Shown: positions 7,943-14,854 of the stretch, piece by piece
Position numbering within the stretch: the first letter of the stretch is position 1
Layout of the letters: each line of letters opens with the position of its first letter
Notes under the pieces: model-generated
What the model was told of the DNA's origin: nothing
Seen by the model: only the letters and a program-made list of their open reading frames with translations
Database searches by the model: none
Position numbers and translations under genes: made by a program
Assembly: GCF_000725625.1 (NCBI RefSeq)
Contig: NZ_KL647086.1
Location: forward strand, 3,172-43,462
Direction: 5' to 3'
DNA: 40,291 bases
Source of the DNA: Streptomyces sp. NRRL F-6676
Lineage (GTDB): Bacteria > Actinomycetota > Actinomycetes > Streptomycetales > Streptomycetaceae

Positions 7943-9166
7943 ATGGCTGCCGTTGTGTCCGATCTGGCGTTCGACCCCTGGGACCCGGGGTTCGTCGCCG
8001 ACCCGTACCCCGCCTTCGCCGAGCTGCGCGCCCGGGGCCGGGTGCTGTACTACGAGCCGAGCGACCAGTGGCTGGTGCCGCACCACGCGGACGTCTCGGC
8101 GCTGCTGCGGGACCGCCGGCTCGGCCGGACGCATCTGCACCGCTTCTCCTACGAGGAGTTCGGCCGCACCCCGCCCCCGCCGGAGCACGAGCCGTTCCAC
8201 ACGCTCAACGACCACGGCATGCTCGACCTGGAGCCGCCGGACCACACCCGGATCCGGCGGCTGGTGTCGAAGGCGTTCACCCCGCGCACGGTGGAGCGGC
8301 TGCGCCCGTATGTGCACGGGCTCGCGGACGAGCTGGTGGCCCGGCTGGTGGCGGCGGGCGGCGGCGATCTGCTGACGGACCTGGCCGAACCGCTCCCCGT
8401 CGCGGTGATCGCCGAGATGCTCGGCATCCCGGAGTCCGACCGTGCCTCGCTGCGGCCCTGGTCGGCCGACATCTGCGGGATGTACGAGCTGAACCCGTCC
8501 GAGGAGACGGCGCGGCGGGCGGTGCGGGCGTCGGTGGAGTTCTCCGAGTATCTGCGCGGTCTGATCGCGGCCCGCCGCAAGGAGCCCGGCGAGGACCTGA
8601 TCTCGGGTCTGATCGCGGCCCACGACGAGGACGACCGGCTCACCGAGCAGGAGATGATCTCCACCGCCGTCCTGCTGCTGAACGCGGGCCACGAGGCGAC
8701 GGTCAACGCCACCACCAACGGCTGGTGGGCCCTGTTCCGTCACCCCGGGCAGCTGGCGGCCCTGCGCGCGGACCACTCCCTGGTCCCGTCCGCCGTCGAG
8801 GAGCTGCTGCGCTACGACACCCCGCTCCAGCTCTTCGAACGCTGGGTCCTCGACGAGATCGAGATCGACGGCACGGTGATCCCCAGGGGCGCGGAACTCG
8901 CCCTGCTGTTCGGCTCGGCCAACCACGACCCCGAGGTGTTCGAGGCTCCGGGCACCCTGGACCTCGCCCGCCGCGACAACCCGCACATCTCCTTCAGCGC
9001 CGGCATCCACTACTGCATCGGCGCGCCCCTCGCCCGTATGGAGCTGGCGGCCTCCATGACCGCCCTTCTCACCCGCGCCCCCACCCTGCGCCCCACGGCG
9101 GAACCGGAGCGCAGGCCGAACTTCGTCATGCGCGGCCTGGACGGCCTGACCGTCGAGGTCGGCTGA
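7943..9166 (+). CDS. Cytochrome P450 (bacterial class I)
   Basis: Soluble 407-residue heme monooxygenase. Motifs are the I-helix oxygen-binding run NAGHEATVNATT (near residue 250), the K-helix ExxR pair E287/R290, and the heme loop FSAGIHYCIGAPLAR with the axial thiolate Cys358. The N-terminus has no membrane anchor. The I-helix carries AGHEA where many Streptomyces P450s have AGxET, a common variant with Ala or Glu ahead of the threonine. No ferredoxin or reductase gene is next to it, so the redox partner must be elsewhere. The substrate cannot be named. It is convergent with the kinase-fold gene at 9194, with only 27 bases between the stops. Confidence 0.95.
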   Translation: MAAVVSDLAFDPWDPGFVADPYPAFAELRARGRVLYYEPSDQWLVPHHADVSALLRDRRLGRTHLHRFSYEEFGRTPPPPEHEPFHTLNDHGMLDLEPPDHTRIRRLVSKAFTPRTVERLRPYVHGLADELVARLVAAGGGDLLTDLAEPLPVAVIAEMLGIPESDRASLRPWSADICGMYELNPSEETARRAVRASVEFSEYLRGLIAARRKEPGEDLISGLIAAHDEDDRLTEQEMISTAVLLLNAGHEATVNATTNGWWALFRHPGQLAALRADHSLVPSAVEELLRYDTPLQLFERWVLDEIEIDGTVIPRGAELALLFGSANHDPEVFEAPGTLDLARRDNPHISFSAGIHYCIGAPLARMELAASMTALLTRAPTLRPTAEPERRPNFVMRGLDGLTVEVG

Positions 9167-9193
9167 GGCTGCCGGGGGCGCTCCGGGGAGCCG

Positions 9194-10126
9194 TCACCCG
9201 CCCCCCGGCAACGTCAGCCCCCACGCCCCCTCCCGTGCCTCCCACGTCCGGGTCCGTACGGGGCCGGACGGGACCGTGTCCGCGCGGTAGTGGAAGTCGG
9301 CGCCGGAGACCGTGATCCGGCGGCCCGTCGCCCGCAGGGGTTCCACCGCAGCGCCCAGGGCCACCGGGCGCAGCTCCACCGCCACCAGGCCGCCCGCGGC
9401 CCCGAGCCGTACCGTCACGGATTCCAGCGGCTGGTCCAGGTCCACCACCGTCTCGCCGTCGACCTCCACCCGCAGCCGCTGCGGCCCCTCGCCGCCGGGC
9501 CGGGCCGGGCGGGCGGCCAGCGTCCGCGCCAGGGAGCGGCAGGTCCGCAGCCAGGGCCGCGGCCGGCCCCCCGCCGCACGCCCCGCCGCACCTCCCGCCG
9601 CCTCCGTCTCCGGCCCCCACCCGTCCTCCGGGCCGCCGTCCGCCGGGGAGCCCCCGGCCCCGGAGGGGATGCGCACGCCGCCCAGCACCACTCCGTCGCT
9701 GTCGTCCACCAGCAGGTCGAGGCGCCGTTCCCGCCCCTCCAGGACGGCCCGCGCCGCCGCCACCGCGCCCCCCGGCACCCCCAGGGACCGGGCAAGGGCC
9801 ACCGGACCGCCCACCGGCACCACCGACACCGCGCATCCGGCCAGTTCCCGCCGCCGGTGCAGCAGGGCCACCGTCCGCAGCAGCGCCCGGTCGTCACCCA
9901 CCACCACCGGCCGGCGCGGGCCGCGCCGCAGCAGCGCCCGCGCGAACTCCTCCGGTCCCTCCGGCAGGCACACCTTGGTGGCCGCACCCGCGCTGAGCAC
10001 GTCCTTCGCGATCCGTACGGACTCCCCGTCGGTGCGCCGGGCGGCCGCGTCCACGACCACCAGGAGCTGTTCGGACGTCGCGGAAGGGGACGCGGAAGTC
10101 ATCGCGGTAGTCGCCACCTCGGCCAT
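9194..10126 (-). CDS. Diacylglycerol-kinase-fold protein, degenerate
   Basis: A 310-residue protein related to the DAGK_cat lipid kinase family. N-terminal residues [17 protein letters not shown] and the later [16 protein letters not shown] resemble the nucleotide-binding part of that fold, and the C-terminal beta-rich half ends with [12 protein letters not shown], as in the YegS-like second domain. The family's diagnostic GGDGT loop is replaced by GDDRAL, and the central part holds a Gly/Pro-rich low-complexity stretch, so catalytic activity is doubtful. The ATG at 10126 has GAGGAAG upstream and follows the long open frame that begins at 10468 without any conserved sequence. It is divergent from purA. 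Confidence 0.72.
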   Translation of the reverse strand: MAEVATTAMTSASPSATSEQLLVVVDAAARRTDGESVRIAKDVLSAGAATKVCLPEGPEEFARALLRRGPRRPVVVGDDRALLRTVALLHRRRELAGCAVSVVPVGGPVALARSLGVPGGAVAAARAVLEGRERRLDLLVDDSDGVVLGGVRIPSGAGGSPADGGPEDGWGPETEAAGGAAGRAAGGRPRPWLRTCRSLARTLAARPARPGGEGPQRLRVEVDGETVVDLDQPLESVTVRLGAAGGLVAVELRPVALGAAVEPLRATGRRITVSGADFHYRADTVPSGPVRTRTWEAREGAWGLTLPGGG

Positions 10127-10159
10127 GCCTCGCTTCCTCGGGTAGCATCTTTGTGCAAG

Positions 10160-10187
10160 AGCCCCTTGCGCTATTGCGCCAGGGGCT
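10160..10187. promoter_or_regulatory. Strong hairpin in the purA leader / divergent region
   Basis: AGCCCCT-T-GCGC (10160-10171) and GCGC-C-AGGGGCT (10176-10187) form an 11-bp stem with one internal mismatch and a TATT loop. It lies in the 188-bp region between the divergent kinase-fold gene and purA, about 130 bases before the purA start. Neither gene ends here, so it is not an ordinary terminator. It may be a 5'-UTR structure or a repressor site. I do not recognise it as a named riboswitch. Confidence 0.55.
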
Positions 10188-10314
10188 TCGTCTATACCGG
10201 GGCATCCGGGTCCGACGGTGCGCGGCCGACGAAGGCCGCCAGGGTGCGTGGCACAGGGTGGTGCCCGTACGCCCCCGACCTTGGACATGCCCCGCCCGGA
10301 AGGGGTGTACGCGC

Positions 10315-11598
10315 GTGCCCGCACTTGTGCTGCTCGGTGCTCAGTGGGGTGACGAGGGCAAGGGAAAGGCGACCGACCTGCTCGGTGGCTCCGTGGACTA
10401 CGTAGTGCGTTACCAGGGCGGCAACAACGCCGGCCACACGGTCGTCGTGGGCGACCAGAAGTACGCACTCCACCTCCTCCCCTCCGGAATCCTCACCCCG
10501 GAGTGCACTCCGGTCATCGGCAACGGTGTCGTCGTCGACCCGTCGGTCCTGTTCTCCGAGCTGAACGGGCTGAACGAGCGAGGCGTCGACACGTCCAAGC
10601 TCCTGATCAGCGGAAACGCTCACATCATCACGCCGTACAACGTGACCGTCGACAAGGTCACCGAGCGGTTCCTCGGCAAGCGCAAGATCGGCACCACCGG
10701 GCGCGGCATCGGCCCGACCTACGCCGACAAGATCAACCGCGTGGGCATCCGGGTGCAGGACCTGTACGACGAGTCGATCCTCACCCAGAAGGTCGAGGCG
10801 GCGCTCGACGCCAAGAACCAGATGCTCACCAAGCTCTACAACCGCCGCGCGATCGCCGTGGACCAGGTCGTCACCGAGCTGCTGACCCACGCGGACCGCC
10901 TCAAGCCGTACGTCGCCGACACCACCCTGGTGCTGAACGACGCGCTCGACGAGGGCAAGGTCGTCCTGTTCGAGGGTGGCCAGGGCACGCTGCTGGACAT
11001 CGACCACGGCACCTACCCCTTCGTGACCTCGTCCAACCCGACGGCCGGTGGCGCCTGCACCGGTGCCGGTGTCGGCCCGACGAAGATCAGCCGGGTCATC
11101 GGCATCCTCAAGGCGTACACCACCCGCGTCGGCGCCGGGCCCTTCCCGACCGAGCTGTTCGACGAGGACGGCGAGGCGCTGCGCCGCATCGGCGGCGAGC
11201 GGGGCGTCACCACCGGCCGCGACCGCCGCTGCGGCTGGTTCGACGCGGTCATCGCCCGCTACGCGACCCGCGTCAACGGCCTGACCGACTTCTTCCTCAC
11301 CAAGCTCGACGTCCTCACCGGCTGGGAGCAGATCCCGGTCTGCGTGGCGTACGAGATCGACGGCAAGCGCGTCGAGGAACTCCCGTACTCCCAGACCGAC
11401 TTCCACCACGCGAAGCCGATCTACGAGAACCTGCCGGGCTGGTCGGAGGACATCACCAAGGCGAAGTCCTTCTCCGACCTGCCGAAGAACGCGCAAGGCT
11501 ATGTGAAGGCGCTGGAGGAGATGTCCGGCGCCCCGATCTCCGCGATCGGCGTCGGCCCGGGGCGGGACGAGACGATCCAGATCAACTCGTTCATCTAG
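10315..11598 (+). CDS. purA: Adenylosuccinate synthetase
   Basis: Cytosolic purine-biosynthesis enzyme that joins IMP and aspartate with GTP hydrolysis to form adenylosuccinate. The 427-residue length is canonical. Motifs include the N-terminal GTP loop [16 protein letters not shown] with its catalytic Asp, NAGHTVVVG, the IMP-binding [34 protein letters not shown] and the C-terminal VGPGRDETI. The open frame runs further upstream, but GTG at 10315 places the P-loop at the expected position and has GGAAGGGG before it. No operon partner follows; a strong terminator lies downstream. Confidence 0.98.
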   Translation: MPALVLLGAQWGDEGKGKATDLLGGSVDYVVRYQGGNNAGHTVVVGDQKYALHLLPSGILTPECTPVIGNGVVVDPSVLFSELNGLNERGVDTSKLLISGNAHIITPYNVTVDKVTERFLGKRKIGTTGRGIGPTYADKINRVGIRVQDLYDESILTQKVEAALDAKNQMLTKLYNRRAIAVDQVVTELLTHADRLKPYVADTTLVLNDALDEGKVVLFEGGQGTLLDIDHGTYPFVTSSNPTAGGACTGAGVGPTKISRVIGILKAYTTRVGAGPFPTELFDEDGEALRRIGGERGVTTGRDRRCGWFDAVIARYATRVNGLTDFFLTKLDVLTGWEQIPVCVAYEIDGKRVEELPYSQTDFHHAKPIYENLPGWSEDITKAKSFSDLPKNAQGYVKALEEMSGAPISAIGVGPGRDETIQINSFI

Positions 11599-11642
11599 CC
11601 CGCCCCACGCGGGAAGCACGTCCTTGCGGGCCCCCGCGCCCC

Positions 11643-11685
11643 GAGCCGGTGACCGACGGCCACAGCGCCCGTCGGTCACCGGCTC
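11643..11685. terminator. Bidirectional terminator between purA and tetR
   Basis: A perfect 17-bp stem, GAGCCGGTGACCGACGG (11643-11659) with its complement (11669-11685), encloses a 9-base loop. It sits between the convergent purA and TetR genes and should serve both directions. Confidence 0.85.
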
Positions 11686-11713
11686 CGGCATGCGGGGGCG
11701 GCCCGGGGCGCCG

Positions 11714-12325
11714 TCACCGCACCGCCGCCCCGTCCAGCGCGTTGTTCACCAGGGCGGTGGCGTACTCCTCGTCCAGGGGCGCGTCGGGGAGGAGCAGACG
11801 GTTGTAGCAGGCGCCCCAGAGCTGGTCGACGAGGATGCCGAGGTCCATGTCGGAGCGGAGCTGTCCGCGGTCGCGGGCCCGCTCGAACGCGGCCAGTGCC
11901 AGCGCCCGGCGCGGCGCGGAGTAGTGCCGGGAGAACGCCGCCGAGAGCTCCGGGTCGGTCTGTGCCACCCCGATCAGCCCCGCGATGGCCGTGCCCGTGC
12001 TGCCCCGCGTCACCAGCCGCACGAACGCGCGCAGCTGGGAGGTGAGGTCGGCCCGTATGTCGCCGGTGTCCGGGAACTCGAGCTGCTGCTCGCTGTGGGC
12101 GAAGAACGCCTCCGCCGCGAGCGCTCCGGCGGACGGCCACCACTTGTAGAGGGTCATCTTGCTGGACCCCGCCGCCGTGGCGACCCGGTCGAAGGTCACC
12201 GCCTTGATCCCCTCGTTCAGCAGCAGGTCGGCGGCGGCCCGCAGCACCCCCGTCCGCACCTCCTGCGCCGGCCGCCGTCCCCGTCCGCGCCGGGGCGGGG
12301 GCGTGTTCAGGGGCTTGTCCGTCAT
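11714..12325 (-). CDS. TetR-family transcriptional regulator
   Basis: Predicted 203-residue dimeric repressor. After a basic Pro/Arg-rich N-terminus (RRGRGRRPAQEV), the helix-turn-helix (about 38-65) reads VTFDRVATAAGSSKMTLYKW, the usual TetR pattern. The C-terminal ligand-binding part resembles the TetR_C_11-like group, with FVRLVTRGSTGTAIAGLIG and an AFERARDRGQLR segment. ATG at 12325 has GGAAGAGGG upstream. It is divergent from two overlapping SDR genes, and inverted repeats lie between them, so it very likely represses that operon and perhaps itself. The ligand is unknown. Confidence 0.9.
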   Translation of the reverse strand: MTDKPLNTPPPRRGRGRRPAQEVRTGVLRAAADLLLNEGIKAVTFDRVATAAGSSKMTLYKWWPSAGALAAEAFFAHSEQQLEFPDTGDIRADLTSQLRAFVRLVTRGSTGTAIAGLIGVAQTDPELSAAFSRHYSAPRRALALAAFERARDRGQLRSDMDLGILVDQLWGACYNRLLLPDAPLDEEYATALVNNALDGAAVR

Positions 12326-12387
12326 GTGTGCGTTCCCTCTTCCATGTCCGCGCTCCTTCTTCCGGGTCGGCGACGGCCAGCTTAGTG

Positions 12388-12437
12388 GACAGGTTGTCTT
12401 TATGTGGCTACGGTTATGTGTACGGCAAGTCCACATA
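12388..12437. promoter_or_regulatory. Candidate TetR operator region
   Basis: The 125-bp divergent gap contains the palindrome GACA-GGT-TGTC (12388-12398) and a second, spaced inverted repeat TATGTGG (12401-12407) / CCACATA (12431-12437). TTATGTGGCTACGG and TTATGTGTACGG also occur head to tail at 12400-12424. These AT-richer repeats stand out from the local GC content and are the natural binding site for the adjacent TetR protein. Confidence 0.55.
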
Positions 12438-12450
12438 CCTGGGAGCCCCC

Positions 12451-13209
12451 ATGCCTGAGAACCAGACCCCCGCAGACCGGCCGACCCCGCGCGTCGCCGT
12501 CGTCACCGGCGGATCCGGCGGTATCGGCCGGGCCGTCGTCGAACGCCTGGCGGCGGACGGGACGGCGGTGCTGGTGCACTACAGCGGCAACGAGGCGAAG
12601 GCGCGGGACGTCGCCGGGGCCGTCACCGCCGCGGGCGGGCGGGCCACGGTCTTCGGCGGCGACGTCGCCGACCCCGAGGCGATGGCGGCGATGTTCCGGC
12701 ACGCCACCGAGACGTTCGGCGGCATCGACGTCGTGGCGCACACGGCCGGCATCATGCCGCTCGCCCCGATCGCGCGGATGGACCTGGACACCTTCGACCG
12801 CGTCCAGCGGACCAACGTCCGCGGCACCTTCGTCATCGACCAGCTCGCCGCCCGCCAGGTCTGCTCCGGCGGCGCGATCATCAACTTCTCCACCTCCGTG
12901 ACGCGGCTCCAGTTCCCGGGCTACGGGGCCTACGCGGCGTCCAAGGGCGCGGTGGAGGCGATGACCCTCATCCTCGCCCGGGAGCTGCGCGGCCGTGACA
13001 TCACGGTCAACGCCGTCGCCCCGGGCCCCACGGCCACCCCGCTGTTCTTCGAGGGCAAGAGCGAGCAGGACATCCAGCGCATCGCGGGGCTCAACCCGAT
13101 GGAGCGGCTGGGCACGCCGGAGGACATCGCCGAGGTGACGGCGTTCCTCGCCGGCCCGGCGCGCTGGGTCAACGGCCAGGTGCTCTACGCCAACGGCGGG
13201 GCCGCCTGA
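12451..13209 (+). CDS. SDR-family oxidoreductase (3-oxoacyl-ACP-reductase-like)
   Basis: Classical short-chain dehydrogenase of 252 residues. The NAD(P)-binding motif TGGSGGIGRAV lies near residue 20, the NNAG-equivalent is HTAG, the catalytic Ser is in INFSTSVTRL, and the catalytic pair is Y161/K165 in YGAYAASKGA. The C-terminal VNGQVLYANGGAA is the usual FabG-like ending. ATG at 12451 follows GGGAG at 12441. The open frame extends upstream without conserved sequence. Its stop overlaps the next start (TGATG), so the two SDR genes form one operon, probably controlled by the divergent TetR protein. Confidence 0.93.
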   Translation: MPENQTPADRPTPRVAVVTGGSGGIGRAVVERLAADGTAVLVHYSGNEAKARDVAGAVTAAGGRATVFGGDVADPEAMAAMFRHATETFGGIDVVAHTAGIMPLAPIARMDLDTFDRVQRTNVRGTFVIDQLAARQVCSGGAIINFSTSVTRLQFPGYGAYAASKGAVEAMTLILARELRGRDITVNAVAPGPTATPLFFEGKSEQDIQRIAGLNPMERLGTPEDIAEVTAFLAGPARWVNGQVLYANGGAA

Positions 13210-14132
13210 TGTCCGTCGTCCTCGTCACCGGTTCCAGCACCGGCATCGGCCGGCTGACCGCCCTGACCCTGGCCCGGCAGGGCCACCGCGTCCACGCGAG
13301 CGTGCGCTCCCTCACCAGTGCGGACGGTGCCGCCGCGGCGGCCGACTTCGCCCGGATCGCGGCGGCCGAGCACCTCGACCTCGCCGTGCTGGAACTCGAC
13401 GTGACCTCCCAGGAGTCCGCGGACGCCGCCGTGTACCGCGTGGTCGACCGGGAGGGCCGCCTCGACGTCGTCGTCAACAACGCCGGGCACCTCTACGTCG
13501 GCTACGTGGAGGCCTTCACCGACGACGACCTGACGCGGCTGCTCGACGTCAACGCGGTCGGCGCCCACCGCGTCAACCGCGCCGCCCTGCCCCACCTGCG
13601 CGCGCGGCGCTCGGGCACGCTGCTGTACGTGGGCAGCACCATCGTCGTGACCACGCCGCCGTTCCTCGGCCCGTACGCCGCGTCCAAGGCCGCCTTCGAC
13701 GCCCTGGCGGTGACGACCTCCTACGAGGTGGCCGAGTTCGGCATCGAGACCACCATCGTCATGCCCGGGGCGATCACCCGGGGCACCTCGCACTTCCCCC
13801 GGGCGAGCCACGCCTCCGACACCGCGGTCGCCTCCGCCTACGCGGCACTCGACCCGCTGGTCGCCCGCAACGAGGCCGCCACGGCGAGCCTGGTGCGCCC
13901 CGGCGTCGACCCGGATCCGCAGGGCGTCGCCGACGAGATCGCCCGGGTGCTCGCACTGCCCCACGGGGAGAAGCCGTTCCGTACCGTCGTCGACTTCACC
14001 GGGGCCGGGGTCGACCACGTCATGGCCTTCTCCGATCTCACCCGGGAGACCTTCGTGCACCGCATGGGCTTCGGCGGCATGCTGCGACCGCGCGCTCAGC
14101 CGCCGTCCGCCGAGCAGCGGGCGGCTAGCTGA
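13209..14132 (+). CDS. SDR-family oxidoreductase
   Basis: Second short-chain dehydrogenase of the pair, 307 residues, longer than the 250-residue classical form because of a C-terminal extension. It has TGSSTGIGRLTA (8-19), the NNAG motif in VVVNNAGHLYVGY, and Y156/K160 in GPYAASKAAF. The downstream part DPDPQGVADEIARVLALPHGEKPFR is seen in SDRs acting on larger substrates. Translation is coupled to the first SDR. It may work in sequence with it on one substrate. Its end overlaps by 8 bases the convergent hypothetical gene ending at 14125. Confidence 0.92.
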   Translation: MSVVLVTGSSTGIGRLTALTLARQGHRVHASVRSLTSADGAAAAADFARIAAAEHLDLAVLELDVTSQESADAAVYRVVDREGRLDVVVNNAGHLYVGYVEAFTDDDLTRLLDVNAVGAHRVNRAALPHLRARRSGTLLYVGSTIVVTTPPFLGPYAASKAAFDALAVTTSYEVAEFGIETTIVMPGAITRGTSHFPRASHASDTAVASAYAALDPLVARNEAATASLVRPGVDPDPQGVADEIARVLALPHGEKPFRTVVDFTGAGVDHVMAFSDLTRETFVHRMGFGGMLRPRAQPPSAEQRAAS

Positions 14133-14775
14133 AGACGATCATCGAGCCCTGCGCCAGGCTCCGCGTCGCCGCCGCGTGCAGGCCGAGCCAGACGTGGCGT
14201 TCGCGGGCGAAGGGGCTGGGGTCGTACGGGGGCGCGGGGGCCGGTTCCTCCAGGTCCGTGGGGCCCGCCGGGGGCTGCGGCGCGGCCGGGGGGTTGGCCG
14301 GGTCGATGCCGATCGCCGGGGCCACCGCCTCCAGTTCGCGCAGCAGGGTGTACGACGAGCCCAGTGGGCCGCCCCCGGCGAGGAGTTCGTCGTTGGACAG
14401 CGGAACGGGGAACTCCACGGGGACGTACGCGCCCGCGTGGTCGTAGTGCCAGACCAGGTGCGAGCGCTGGGCGTTCTCCTCGAACATCTCCAGCAACTGC
14501 TCGTAGTCGCCGCCCAGTTCGTCCACCGGCGTCACCGCGAGCCCGCACACCTGGAGCAGATACGCCCGGCGCAGGAAGTGCAGGGCGTCGTAGTCGAAGC
14601 CCGCGACCGGGGCGACGTCCCCGGACAGTCCCGGCATGTACTGGTACACCGGCACCGGCCCCATCCCGGCCTCGGCGAGCGCCTTGTCGTAGAGCGCGAG
14701 TTCCTCGGCGAAGGGGTTGTCCGGGGTGTGGCACAGCACGTCGACGAGCGGGACCAGCCAGAGGTCACATGCCAA
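14125..14775 (-). CDS. Conserved hypothetical protein
   Basis: A 216-residue soluble protein beginning LACDLWLVPLVDVLCHTPDN, which I have seen in streptomycetes but cannot assign to a function. It is acidic, rich in Tyr and Leu (YDKALAEAGMGPVPVYQYMPG, split as two runs), with a central GGDYEQLLEMFEENAQ helix and a Pro-rich insert near residues 165-195. No membrane segment or catalytic motif is obvious. A TTG at 14775 is chosen because GAGGAG lies 7 bases before it; a TTG at 14796 would add seven residues upstream of that ribosome site. It follows the glycosyltransferase start region tail to tail on the other side and may be monocistronic. Confidence 0.75.
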   Translation of the reverse strand: MACDLWLVPLVDVLCHTPDNPFAEELALYDKALAEAGMGPVPVYQYMPGLSGDVAPVAGFDYDALHFLRRAYLLQVCGLAVTPVDELGGDYEQLLEMFEENAQRSHLVWHYDHAGAYVPVEFPVPLSNDELLAGGGPLGSSYTLLRELEAVAPAIGIDPANPPAAPQPPAGPTDLEEPAPAPPYDPSPFARERHVWLGLHAAATRSLAQGSMIVFS

Positions 14776-14854
14776 CAGGGAGCTCCTCGTGATCAAGGGG
14801 GGGGAGGGGGACGGGGGACCGTGGGAAGCCTAACGAAAGGGTGTGCGGTCCCGG

